Assembly (NCBI GenBank): GCA_019671005.1
Contig: CM033747.1
Coordinates: 23,959,188-24,023,187, forward strand
DNA length: 64,000 nucleotides
Reading direction: 5' to 3'
From: Hibiscus mutabilis
Taxonomy: Eukaryota; Streptophyta; Magnoliopsida; Malvales; Malvaceae
Shown: positions 1-11,690 of the stretch, piece by piece
How the letters are laid out: each line of letters opens with the position of its first letter
Numbering within the stretch: position 1 is the stretch's first letter
Translations under genes and position numbers: made by a program
The notes under the pieces: generated by a model
The model's database searches: none
Seen by the model: the letters and a program-made list of their open reading frames with translations, nothing else
What the model was told of the DNA's origin: nothing

Positions 1-13
1 TGGGTTAAATAGG

Positions 14-175
14 GTATCGGTACCTACGTGACCGTATCGACATCCAGCTAAGTAATTTCAGTGTCAAAAATCCATACCAATACACCCAATGTAGTATCGA
101 TACGCCTTGTTGACCAGCGTTGGCCTGGTCCAAAAATGCATACTCGTACCGATACGACATCACCCGTATCGATAC
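14..175. repeat. Paired-palindrome array, E1 first LTR
   Basis: Three units of 10-mer, 10-bp spacer, 10-mer: 14-23/34-43, 74-83/94-103 and 146-155/166-175. The 10-mers are variants of GTATCGATAC or GTACCGATAC. Units start 60 and 72 bp apart. By alignment with the other E1 LTR, three more units should lie just before the window. Confidence 0.8.
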
Positions 176-666
176 GACAGAGTCTGCAATAAAAGATTTG
201 GTCAATTTTTATCCATTTTGACCTATAATACAGTGTCCAAATCCTATTAAATTTTACATCCAAGTTTAATTAACCATATTCTACTATCATGCCAAATTTC
301 ATAGCTATGTGAATCCATTTACTAGGATTTTACCTTTTTAGGCAAAATATGCAATTTTACCAATTTTAGCCAATCTTAAAAGTGTCATCTTAGGCACTTA
401 AGCTTACACAACCACACACAACATATGTATACAACAAAATGGCCAAAAGTGACTTAACAAACTACCATGCCACCATACTAGTAGTTTGTAATGACGATAA
501 AAAATACTCTAGGTACCATTGTGACTTGCCAAAAACCTTTAACTTCCCGATCTATTGCAAAAATCTTCCTTAACCTGAAATGCATGAGGTGAAATGCATT
601 AGGCATACTTTACCTAGTGAGGTAGTCATACATAGTGGCAACAACAATGGTATGAAATTCAAATCA

Positions 667-822
667 TGCTATGACAATGTCAATATCATGACAAATCAAT
701 GTTATGGCAATATAAATGCTATGTCAATATCAATGCTATGACAATATCAATGATATGGCAATATCAACGCTATGGCAATATCAATGCTATGGCAATATCA
801 ATACTATGGCAATATCAATGCT
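667..822. repeat. 17-bp tandem repeat in E1 LTR
   Basis: About eight to nine imperfect copies of CAATATCAATGCTATGG, the last four nearly identical. The matching place in the other LTR of the same element (25254-25328) holds only about four copies, so copy number changed after insertion of E1. Confidence 0.75.
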
Positions 823-2419
823 GTAACCATATTCAATAACATATTGGGCATATATCAATAGTGTTCCCTTGGATCAAAACGTGATAGTGGATACATGAAT
901 TCCTACCCCTTGCCAAATCAATAAATGGTTTAGTCCTTTCACCTCGCCAATTGACCAATAACACAATCATCCCTCCACCTCGCCACAATAAAGGTCGTAG
1001 CCTAAGGACCATAGTGAACACATACCAATGAGCTCATGAATTCTATGGCATGCCAATTGTATCCAATGTCTTTTTGAATCAAAGGTTCAATAACAATAAC
1101 GATGTCGATGGCAATAACAATGACAATAGCCATATCGATGGCAATAACAGTGATAATATCAATGTCGATAGCAATGGCAATATCAATAGCAATGTTTCCA
1201 TGACAATGGCAATATCAATATCCAATGTCTATGTCTATGACAATATCATTATAAATGGCTATGGCAATGACAATATTGATGTTCGATGTTCAATGTTTTT
1301 GTATATTGATGCTTCACTGATGTCGATGACAATGGCAATGTTTCAATGAACAATATTTTAATGTAATAACTTACCGATGCTTACCAATATACTCTTCAAA
1401 GAGATTCAATGCAATATCCTTAGACACAATGTTAGCTATGCAATATTTAATGTCAATGAAATCGAAAAAGGCACCTAGCCTATTCTCGTGACTTCAACTA
1501 CACTCACTTTGCTTTTCGAAGCTCTTACGACTATCAGATTGCCACTATTTTGTTCCTAGCTTTAGATGGAGATGATGGTCATTCCTTCTCCAACTCTTGA
1601 TCTAGGTAAAGACAAGAGAATGTGTTAAAATCAACAAACAATATTTATAACAATATTAAGACTTAAAATAGCTATTTTGCTATTAAGTCTTCTATGGATT
1701 TGAGCTTAGGAGACAAAGGCTTAGCTATTATGTTTGATAGATTCAACTTGTTATTAAGTATAAATTGTCCATGGAATCAATCAATCGTTTGGGGATTTAT
1801 CTTACCAAATCGATGGCTACACGATAGAATCAAGAAATCAAAAAAAAACTTGAGCTTGAAACAATGTAAAAATGGAGGTGCTTGCTTAAAGGTGGGGAGA
1901 TGCTTGCTTGAGTAAGGAAGAATATGAGGTTTAGAGATGAGGGCAATGCTTTTTGTGTTGTAAACACTCTAATTCTGCATATCAATGACCAATGAAGCTT
2001 TCCCTCTTAGGTGAGAAGCTTAAATTATTTTTTTTTATCTTTTTATCCTTTTGTTTGATTTAAAGCAAAGTAAGTAGCCATCAAAACATCATCTTTTCCA
2101 TCACCTTTGGTCATATTCACGTGGGGTGGGAGGCAAGCTAGGAGTTGAATCATCCCAAAATAGGATAATTATAAGGGTAGTCCCTCAACTTTTCAAACTT
2201 TATACTTTTGCCCTTAAACTTACAATTTTTAGAATTTAGTCACTAAATAACTTTCAATAAATTCAATAAGGTCCTTAATTAATGAATTGACTCAATTAGA
2301 GTGTAATATCAATGTGATTGACCCTACATTCAAAGTTAATGCAATATTTGGACCTTTTTGGTGCAAGGTTTTCTATCGCCGAAACTTAATTCTGACTAGA
2401 CAGGTTTCAGGGTGTTACA

Positions 2420-2434
2420 AATCTCCCCCTTAAG
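2420..2434 (-). other. E1 polypurine tract
   Basis: On the minus strand this reads CTTAAGGGGGAGATT, directly against the LTR end. That is the expected place and composition of the plus-strand primer of an LTR retrotransposon. The same tract with small changes lies at 51755-51769 and 59237-59251 in E9. Confidence 0.75.
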
Positions 2435-2439
2435 AAAAC

Positions 2440-5400
2440 TTCATCCTTGAATTTTTTTACCTAAAATGAAGAGATGAGGATATTGCTTCTTCATTGTCTC
2501 CTCCAGTTCTCAGGTTGCTTCCTCAATGGTGTGGCTCTTCCAGAACACCTTAACTAGTGGGACAGATTCGTTGGAAGTCTCTTAACTTTTTTGTGCAAGA
2601 ATCTGAACCAGTTCCTCTTCACAGGTCATATTAGGTTAAATCTCTATAGACTCGGGCCTAATAATATGCAAAGGGTCAGAGCAGTACTTTCGAAGCATCG
2701 ATACTTGGAATACATCGTGAATCCTACCAGTTCTGAGGGTAACGATAACCGGTAAGCCACATGGCCAACTTCCTCAACAACCTTAAAGGGTCCAATGAAT
2801 CTGAGACTTAGCTTCCCCTTTTTTCCAAATCTCAAAACTTTATTCCATAGTGAAACCTTGAGTAAGGCTCTCTCACCAACCTTATATTGTATATCCCTTC
2901 GCTTAAGATCAACATAGGCCTTTTGTCGGTCAAAGACGGCTTTGAAATGGTCATAGATGATGGTAACCCGTTCTTCAATTTCCTAAAGTAGGTCAGGGCC
3001 CAACATCTGTACGGAAGAGTTCCAAAACGATACATGATTTCCAATGATTCAATGAGAAGGATTTTCGATGATTACCTAAATTACCCCTTTTGACTGGCCG
3101 CCAGATTGAGGGTGAAAAGCGGTACTAAGGTTAACTCTAGTGCCTAGAGTTCCCTGCAATGATCTTTAAAATTGAAAAGTAAACCGTGGATCTCATTCAG
3201 AGATGATAGATTTTGGTACTATGTGGAGTAGGATAACTTCCTTAATATACAAGTCAGTTAATTTATGAAGATTGTAGTCTATTCTAATCAGTAGGAAGTG
3301 TGTTGACTTGGTAAAACGGTCTACAATAACCCTAACAACGTTGTGCTTAGCGGGAGTTAAAGGTAAACCACTGACAAAGTCTATAATGATTCTCTCCCAC
3401 TTTCACTACGGTAGATCAATAGGTTGTAGTAATCTGGTAGGAACACCATGTTCAGCCTTAATCATGCTACCACGTAAGGAACTTTGACACGGAATCAACT
3501 ATGGCTTGTTTCATGCCTGAGCACTGATAAAGTTCCCGGAGATCCTTGTACATCTTTACATAACTCAGGTGAATAAAAAAGGAAATCGAATGAGCTTCCT
3601 CGAGAATATTGGTGTAGAGGAATTCATCATTGGGTACACATACCTGATCATAAAAACATAACAGTCCTTCAGAATTAACTCTAAAGTCAGGATCATCACG
3701 ATCTTTCAACTTAGAACCTATAGATTGAAGTTGGGGTCTTTGTTTTGCAATGCTTTGATTTTAGTTACGATAGTAAATTGAACCTAAAGTTCAGCTTCAA
3801 GATAATGGTGCTTCCGAAGTCGGAATGAGCATTAATAGCTCAGGGAGCTACAATACAATGATTTACAATAAGTTTAATGCAATAAACGGTGGACAGGATT
3901 CGATAATCAATGACAAGATCATAGTATTTGAGGAGTTCCATCCATCTCCGTTGCTAAAGATTCAACTCCTTCTGTGACAACAAATATTTGAGGCTTTTAT
4001 GTTCAGTAAAGAGATAAAATTTCTCTCTGTAGAGATAATGCCTCCGAATTTTTAATGCAAAGACAACTGCAGCCAGCTCTAAGTTATAAATGGAGTAATT
4101 CATCTCATGTGGCTTTAGTGGCTTCGAAGCATAAACAACGGCTTTGTTTCAATTGATCGAAGCTCATTCGTTGTTCCTCAGTCCAAACAAACGGAGTTTC
4201 CTTCCTTAACAACTTAGTCAAAGGGGCTACTATTATAGAAAATCCCTTAACGAATCTTCTATAATAACTAGCTAGACCTATGGAACTTCTCACCTTACCA
4301 ATTGTTCTTTGGTGGCTTCTAATCAAGGATAGCTTGAATTTTCTTCGGATATACTTGAATGCCCCAAGCCGATACAATGTGCCCCAAAAAGGTAACTTCG
4401 ATGAGCCAAAACTCACACTTAGAGAATTTAGCAAACAGTTGCTTTTCTCGAAGGGTTTGAAGCACAATACGAAGGTAGTCTCGGTGCTCAGAAGCGTTCT
4501 TAGAATAGATCAAAATGTCGTCAATAAACGCCACAACAAACTTGTCTAGGTAGAGTCTGAAAACTCGATCCATTAAGTCCATGAAGGTTGCTGGTGCATT
4601 GGTTAGCCCAAAAGGTATTATCAATAATTCATAGTGCCCGTACCTCGTACGAAAGTAGTTTTGGGTACATCTCATTCTTTAACTCTTATCTGATAACATT
4701 CAAACCTTAAATCGATCTTGGAAAACACAAAGGCATCCTTAAGTTGACCGAATTGGTCGTCGATTCTTGGTAATATATACTTGTTCTTAATGGTCACTTT
4801 GTTCAACTGTCGGTAATTGATACACAGCCTCATGAATCCATCTTTCTTCTTTACGAAAATGAACAGAGCTCCCCAAGGCAAAAAACTAGGTTGAATGAAG
4901 CCTTTGTCAAATGATTCTTGAATCTGAGCTTTCAGCTCCTTAAGCTCTACTATTGCCATACGGTAAGGTGCAATAGAAACTAAGGTCATTCTAGGTTGCA
5001 CTTCAATGCCAAATTCTACCTCGTGGGTTAGAGGTAAGCCCAAAAGTTCATCAAGAAATACGTCAGAGAATTCACAGACACTATCAATGTCTTGCAATTG
5101 AGATTTATTCTTAGCTTCCAGCGTCAAAGCATACAATGAAGGATTCTTCGAATTCATAAGGGTGATGCTTTCCTTGCCAAGGCCTTAGAGATACAACTTT
5201 TTCTTACTACAATCTACCCAAGCTTGATGTTTACTGGGCCAATCTAAACCCAGTATAACATCAAATTCGTGAATAGGAAATGCCAATAGATTGGCCGAAA
5301 ATGGAATCCCTTAAATCATTAAGGGACAGTTCTTGCATAAGAGACTTATGGTGACAATCACCTAATGGATTGGTTATGATGATCTAAACGGCATTACTAG

Positions 5401-5590
5401 AGGAGTGATTATCCTGATTCATCAAGGCATAATCAAGATAAGAGTATAATTTAATGGTACTTGTGATATTATTTGAATCACCCTCTTCTGGTAATAGGTA
5501 CATACGAGTATTACAATTCTCGACCCAAACTCTCGGTACTATAAAATGTTCTAAAAATGGTCTAAGGCATAGCCAGTAACCTTGCAATGC
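2440..5590 (-). pseudogene. E1 pol remnant: PR-RT-RNase H-INT-chromodomain
   Basis: Read on the minus strand, the order is protease tail (5160-5590, poorly kept), RT (4672-5157 then 4319-4675, with VDYR-like motif as CINYRQLN and catalytic FIDD intact), RNase H (about 3880-4190), integrase (3467-3709 zinc-binding region, core to about 2980), GPF-like and chromodomain remnant (2450-2835). Frameshifts separate nearly every block. Compared with E9, about 45 codons between the RT thumb (DQLKQ) and the RNase H start (VYAS) are deleted. The integrase H2C2 region has lost several residues. In a live element the products would be processed from a gag-pol polyprotein and would copy and integrate the element. 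Here they are non-functional. Confidence 0.8.
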
Positions 5591-6305
5591 TGTAGAAGGG
5601 AGAAAATTGTGAATACACCTTTTGTTTAAGACTACATTTCTCCTTTTTTGATATAGTAGTGGAAGACGAGAATTATCTCAGGGCATTTGTCAACTTATAA
5701 GGGTCTTTTAACCCTTATAACTCCTCTATGTAACTTCTGTAGCATGGTCTGACTCAATAATCCAATATTGATGCTCAGTATAGCCTTGTGATGATTCGAT
5801 GGTAGCAATACCAAAATAATGATTTAATAATCGATACCTAACAAGTTCAGGGTTATCATTTACCTTGTCGATGAGTCTGTAAGTCCATCACTGGGCAGAC
5901 TAGGCAATAAGGGTTTAAGATGTTGAAATTATAGCCATAGAGGGTTGTACATCCTACTCAGGCTTCGATTAGTCAAAGATTGTTCATATATTTTAGCCGT
6001 GTCTTCGGTAATTCTTTAAGCTCATCAATCTACCTTGATAATTCAAGGCTTAATTATTCTTATCAAGAGTATTATAGATTTGGAAGGTCTCCCTCTTGAT
6101 TCCTCGTAATGAATCAAGGAGCCGGTAGAAACTCAATACTCATGTGAGCTTTGTTTGACTACATACTACTATACTATAAAAAGAAAAGAGATCAGGTTAG
6201 TCGAAAAGTCACAATATACACAATATAAATAACTCCTAGGTGGCATATGCAATGCAATAACAATACAATAGACTTCAGTTTAGTCCTAGAATCGACTAAA
6301 CTCTA
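5591..6305 (-). other. E1 gag region, not recognisable
   Basis: A gag gene is expected between the protease remnant and the primer site, but I find no capsid-like segment or zinc knuckle on the minus strand. The internal region of E1 is about 3.9 kb against 4.78 kb in E9. The last 150 bases before the primer site do match the E9 leader, so the ends are kept while the middle is lost or replaced. Confidence 0.5.
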
Positions 6306-6317
6306 GCTTTGATACCA
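6306..6317 (-). other. E1 primer binding site
   Basis: Minus strand reads TGGTATCAAAGC, one base from the usual initiator-Met tRNA primer site TGGTATCAGAGC, a few bases inside the LTR end at 6322. It marks this LTR as the sense 5' LTR. Confidence 0.75.
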
Positions 6318-6762
6318 CAAATGTAACACCCCCTTCCCGGCCTGGTAGAGAATCGGGTTGAAGTATGCTACTGATGTTCGATAAGGTGATCGGTGTAAGA
6401 TTTCTAATCAATATTCAATGATTTAGTGTCTAGGAGTATTGCGATAATTGTTTCGATGATACAATGCGGTACAATAGTAATACAATAACGATGGAGTTAA
6501 ATACATGACTATAATTATAAATTTAGGACCAATTTTAATCTTTTACAAGTTTTAGGGACTAATCTATAATTTTAGTAACTTAGAGGTTCTTTTTTAAAAT
6601 TAAACCTACCAATGTGAAATTTAATCTATAAACAGTGTCCATATAAATTTTCATGACAATCGGAGGCAATTTACCCCTACAATTAGTCCATATAATATTT
6701 AGTGACCATTCTATAACTTCTCAGAACTACTCCAATGGTTTGTAAAAGAATTACATGTATCG

Positions 6763-7002
6763 TTATCGGTACTCGAGAGGCCGTACCGGTACGCCATGCA
6801 TGATTTGAACATTACCAATTCTAGTGACATATATGTGTATCGATACAATTGGACCCGTATCGATACGCGTTTATTATTATGAATATTATTTCTTTTGAAA
6901 TTAATATTGGTATCAGTACAGGCTGAGTTGTACTGATATGTGTGCCCTAATTTTGAAATTAGGTTAAATAGGGTATCAATATCTACATGACCATATCGAT
7001 AC
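6763..7002. repeat. Paired-palindrome array, E1 second LTR (left part)
   Basis: Arms at 6763/6783, 6837/6857, 6910/6930 and 6973/6993, all with 10-bp spacers; unit starts 74, 73 and 63 bp apart. The unit at 6910-6939 has arms GTATCAGTAC and GTACTGATAT, which pair with each other in 9 of 10 positions although neither is self-palindromic. Confidence 0.8.
6998..7002. other. E2 target site duplication, left copy
   Basis: GATAC directly before the LTR start at 7003; the second copy is at 24654-24658. Five bases is the usual duplication for Ty3/gypsy integrases. Confidence 0.85.
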
Positions 7003-7159
7003 TGTCGCGACCATTTTTGAAATCGGGTGTGTAAAAATAGCCCGACGATTGATCTTTTGGAAAATTTGGGTTTTCTGGCCATTTTTAATTTAATCTTGAA
7101 AATTTAGGGTTTTTCGTATTAAATTTGATTTTCCTATATTTATCCTTTAAAAACATTTT

Positions 7160-7272
7160 GGAGTCACCACCGATCACTTCGAGGTAGATCGGTCACCGAA
7201 AAAACAAACAAGAGATTTTGTCTTAAAAAGTGGGTTCAAGAGTCGGTTACGTGTTGGGAAGGATTAGCACCC
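7160..7272 (-). promoter_or_regulatory. Conserved Tat U5 block, E2 3' LTR
   Basis: Minus strand carries GGTGCTAATCCTTCCC, then ACACGTAACCGACTC and GGTGGTGACTCC. The same ordered words occur at 21781-21894 and, in the opposite orientation, at 30355-30454 in E4. Its role is unknown to me; it lies near the LTR end next to the primer site. Confidence 0.7.
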
Positions 7273-8572
7273 ATACGAACGTCTGTTATCGGTACCTTTA
7301 ATCTTACGTGGTATTTTGGCATTTCGAATAATTATTTGAATTTAACTTATCCCATAATTATTAATTGAATTTAAATTTTGAATGCATATATCCTTTTATA
7401 AGGAAATTCATTTTATTCGAATACGAGATTAAAAATACCCCGTTATGTGGCACCCCTATTCATATTTTAAAATGAATTTCCAACATAAAAGGTTTTTTTA
7501 TGAATGTCATTTTATTGTCTTATCTATTTTAAGTATTATTCCTAACAAGGCTCTAATCAATCAATTATTTTAAAACTATGAATATTAATTAATTTAACGG
7601 CTTTTATGAGAAAATGACAATTTCTTGAAAACCTTCCATACATTTAAAGGCTTCAAATTAATCATATTCCTAATTAATTAAATTTTCTAATTAATTAAAG
7701 TTCTAGCCCTAATTAAGGCTCTAACAATATATTAAATCAATATTTATAAGTGAAAATATATATTAAATGTTCAAATTTAAAACAAATGTTGAGATAACAC
7801 CATTGTAAACATTGAAACACCATCCAAAGTTGAATCCTAAAGGTTCAATTTAATATACATTTAATTATCTACAATGTATTTTAATTAATTGTTTAATTTT
7901 AACTAAAGACTAAACTAATATTCAATTTTAAGTGAAATATATATATATTAAATATAATTTGGTGAAATCCGTATTGTGATAACACCCCATTGTAAAAAAT
8001 GGAACACCATCCAAATTTGGATTCTTAAATTATATTTAATATACATCTAATTGCTACAATTATCTACCATTTTTATTTATTGAATCCTAATTAGAGAACT
8101 TAGACTAAAGAATCTAAACCATTATTAAATCTAAGTGTATTTAATTGTCTAACAAAATATACTATATGCATGATTTTTTAAAAAAACACTCAAACATATA
8201 AATTAATTACATTTAATAAAATAAAATAAATAATTAAAATAAACAAATTTGACATTAAAATTGATTTTTATTAATAGGGGACCTAATTGAAACTATTACA
8301 AAACCTAATGCCTTACTTACAAAGCACAAGGTGACTCAATTGAAAAGATTTCAAACTGTGAGGCTCAATCAAGGGATTAGGGGACTCAATTGTATGAATT
8401 ACAAAATTAGGGAGACAAATTAAAAGAGAAAATGACCAAATTGAGAGAAATGAAAAACTTGGGCAAAAACCAAAAGGTATTCGTTTATCAATCGCGGACC
8501 CTGGGTCGACCCGGATTCAATGCGCGGATCCTCCGTTTGATCCGACACCAAAACGGTGTCGTGTCAACTCGC

Positions 8573-8580
8573 CTATAAAT
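8573..8580 (+). promoter_or_regulatory. Antisense TATA-like box in E2 3' LTR
   Basis: CTATAAAT on the plus strand, opposite to the element. It is followed by CT-rich sequence and AAACCCTA-like words such as occur near plant start sites. The same box occurs at 23199-23206 in the other LTR. Confidence 0.35.
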
Positions 8581-9994
8581 GGCCTAAACCCGAGCCAACT
8601 CGGCCATAACCTACATACACACACACTCTCTCTTCCCTTAGATTCTCTCAACTCAAACGTAATCCAACCCAAAAATTAATCCCAAAATAGATCAAAACCC
8701 CTGTTCTTCATACGTTCTTCTTCAAATTCAACCAAAAACCCTATTTGATCCTCCACAAACATTCAAAACCCTACCATTTATGTTTTTCCTCGATCAAATC
8801 CTTAGAACCATTCAATGCTCTTCCCATATTCATCCGAAATCCCATTTTGATATGCCATAAACGCCTAAACACCCTAATTTTATGTTTTCCTTCGATTAGA
8901 AACCCTAAAACCATGCAAAGTTCTTAACCACTCTTCCCCAAACTTCCCAAAGCCTAAAAATCCGCCCTATCTTCACCTTAACCACCACCCCTAGATCTAG
9001 GACCATCGTCATTTAACCTTTTCGGCATGTTTGCCGGCCGTCAGAGGTGATGTCAGCCATCTCCGGTCATCGTCTTCGGTCAACCCTAGCCTATGCCTGT
9101 CAACCCTGCAACTTCGGTCACCCCTAACCTAGCTCCGACCACTGTCTTCCACCGTGAGGCGATTTCCAGCCGTCGTGCCAAAAACCTAAAAGCCTCTATT
9201 TCCTTCAATTTTCCACTTAAACTACCCGATCCGACAGGATCTCCTGGCTTCCTCCTAAATTTACCCAAAAACCTCACCATTTCTAATCATTTTTGACTCC
9301 AACCATAACCTAAAATCCTTTCCGACAACCGCTCAAACACAGATCTGACAATTTCTAGATAAGCTTCAAATGACTCTATTTTCTTTCACTATTTTTTTAA
9401 TTTAAAGATCTAGATCTATATCTAATCTTTATCTTTATTTTGTTGTAGGAAAATAAAAAATAGAAAGAGATATACCTTCTATTATGAACGGTGTAAATTC
9501 AGCGATGACACAATTCTGACGACCGCCTATTTTCTCAGGTGGCTTTTCGTTCTTCATGTAACCCTTTAACTTTCTCTCTCCTCAATTACTTAGGTAATGA
9601 TTGAGTAATTATTACCGTCATTATTAACTGTTCATTATCTCTCTAGGCCAGGGACTGATAAGTTATTGATAGTTGGCCTGGGTTAGGGTTTAATCCAAGT
9701 GAACCTCGAATGAGCCAATGGTATAACGCCAAGTTGCCAATTTGGGCGGTAAAAAGAAAAACAACTGTGTTTCTTTGGGCCTCTTTATCTGATAACATGT
9801 GTTTGGGCGGGGACTTAATTGTAAAATGGGTTTAAAAAAATATAGGCCCTATATGTTTGTAATTTGGTTTTGAAGGCTTTTCGGAATGTAATGGATATGT
9901 AAAGTATGGACTGTGGACTTTATTTTTATTTGGGTTTTTATAATACCGTATTTATTTATTATTTAATAAGCTCGGTCAAAATTTAGGTATTATA

Positions 9995-10010
9995 GCTGCC
10001 TCTCTTTGCT
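9995..10010 (-). other. E2 polypurine tract
   Basis: Minus strand reads GCAAAGAGAGGCAGC directly before the LTR end, purine-rich and in the expected place for plus-strand priming. Confidence 0.6.
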
Positions 10011-11690
10011 CATCACTGTAGAACAAGGATAGAGCAAAGACTGAAAATACACGAGTTTTGCTCGAATTCCCAAGCCATCCTCTTAACAACCGAAGTTTGA
10101 AGCTGTTCTTCTGATTATGAAATTCTTCAATCTTCTTAAGCTTGGCACTGCTCATTAGAATCGTTTACTTTTTGAGGTTTGAAGTTGTTCTTCTCATTAT
10201 GAAATTCTTCATTCCTCACTCTTTGTTGTTCCTTTCTGTAAGGCATCGAATAAGCAAGTTCTTCTTATTAGAAACTTCCTCATTCTTCAGAAAGACGAAC
10301 TCTTCTCATTAGGAGCTCTTCTTTCTTCATTGGGCGATTTCTTCTTATTAGGAACTCTAGGACGAACTCTTCTCATTATGAGCTATTCATTATTTGCTAA
10401 GCGAATTCTTCTCATTAGGAATTCTAGAACGAACTCTTCTCATTAGGAGTTCTTCATTATTTTATGGGCGAGCTCTTCTCATTAGGAACTCTGGAACGAA
10501 CTCTTCATTCTTGATAAATTCCTGACAAAACAGATTAAAATACTTTGAAGAGGGTTAGTATGATCCTAATTTCTACATATGATGCATGAACAATAATCCA
10601 GTAAGAAACGAAAAACAGCTTCCACTTTTTGGGTAACCAATCTAGCTCCACTTGTGTTTCTTCACAAATTCTCGTCTACTCTAACACTTCATCTCATACT
10701 CTAGACTAGCCTTCAAACCCTCTTTCTGCGTTTCTAATCCTATGCTCTAAAGTGCCCTTTCGGGTTTTCACTTTAGGTTGCTTTTCTCAAAGCGCCTTTC
10801 GGGTTTTCACTTTTGTTTTTTTATAAGGCGTCCTTTCGGGTTTTTACCTTTTTCTTTTATTTCTTTTCTTCTTTTCTTTTTCTTTTTCCTTTTTTAAAAT
10901 CTTCGGTGCCCTTTCAGGTTTTCGCATTATCTTTGCATTTCCTCTTGTTTATTTTTGTGACCCCAACTCATTCAACTGTTGATTGATTCGTACGTTTTTA
11001 TATTTTCATCTCTATTTCCGTTGGCACAGTATTCCACTTAATCTTCTCTTTGTACACTCCTCTTCGACAACCTGGAGTGCAAAGGTTCACCTACATTCTT
11101 CAAAACACAGTAATACCAAGAAATCATTTGTTTTTATGAATTATGCTAATCTACTTTCATGATTCTTTAGAAATAATAACAAGAAAGCTCGGAAGAAAAT
11201 TCATGAATTTTATTGAAGCTTATCAATTGGAATACAGTAGATTTGAAAAAGTCATGGCAAATAGAAACAACAAAACAAGAAACAAGGTCAGATCTTCGGG
11301 TATCCATAGTATGAAGGATTCAGCCACCCTTTCGACCAAATGTAGCTTTGAACTTGAGCCCTTGTCCAGCAGACTTCAACGTTGTCGAGATGTTTACAGA
11401 TGTGAAATCCTTTCCAAAATACCGGGTGTTTGAGAGGTCTTAATTGCGGATGCCTAGTCACAATCCATCTAAGTCGTCATTTAAGAGTTTTCGACTTAGA
11501 TCCTCTTTTGGTTTCAAGACGCTCTTTACGAGTTTTCATCTTGAACCCTTTTTTTCTTTTTCCTCTTTTTTCTTTTCTTCTTATTTTAATCTTCGGTGCC
11601 TTGTCGGGTTTTCACCTAGGATATTTCATTTTGCGAAGTGCCCTTTTCGGGTTTTCACTCCGTTTTTTTTGTATCTTTTTTTTTCATTCT
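10011..11690 (-). repeat. E2 3' untranslated region with imperfect short repeats
   Basis: No coding sequence. Between 10090 and 10520 the plus strand repeats words such as CTTCTCATTAGGAACTC. Between 10740-10930 and 11590-11660 it repeats GCCCTTTCGGGTTTTCAC in T-rich sequence. Phe-rich open frames at 11430-11714 are readings of these repeats. Repeat-rich untranslated regions are known in Ogre/Tat elements. Confidence 0.65.

Larger units (their letters stand above)
1..2419 (-). repeat. E1 3' LTR (sense), cut by window start
   Basis: Non-coding LTR ending GGTGTTACA at 2419 next to a purine tract on the minus strand. It matches 6961-7002 joined to 24654-26302 with roughly one difference in eight bases in the stretches I compared. 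About 640 bp equivalent to 6322-6960 should lie before the window. It carries the paired-palindrome array (14-175), a 17-bp tandem repeat (667-822) and AT-rich low-complexity sequence built from CAATATCAATG-like words. The Asn/Asp-rich open frame at 1050-1349 is a reading of these words, not a gene. Confidence 0.8.
6322..7002 (-). repeat. E1 5' LTR, U5-side part
   Basis: Starts TGTAACACCCCC and continues after E2 at 24654. It contains four paired-palindrome units: 6763-6792, 6837-6866, 6910-6939 and 6973-7002. The last base pair of the fourth unit is the E2 insertion point. Confidence 0.8.
7003..9994 (-). repeat. E2 3' LTR (sense)
   Basis: A 2992-bp LTR, on the plus strand TGTCGCGACC to GGTATTATA. 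It shares a U5 block at 7160-7272 with the other LTR and with E4. Against the 5' LTR it lacks about 30 bp at 9644-9652, the segment that holds the sense TATA box. No gene; short open frames around 8745-9296 lie in sequence resembling an antisense leader. Confidence 0.9.

Noticed and set aside
1050..1349. Asn/Asp-rich 99-residue frame
   Set aside because: It is a reading of CAATGACAAT-type low-complexity LTR sequence; the matching place in the other LTR (25554-25793) gives a different length and composition. No domain.
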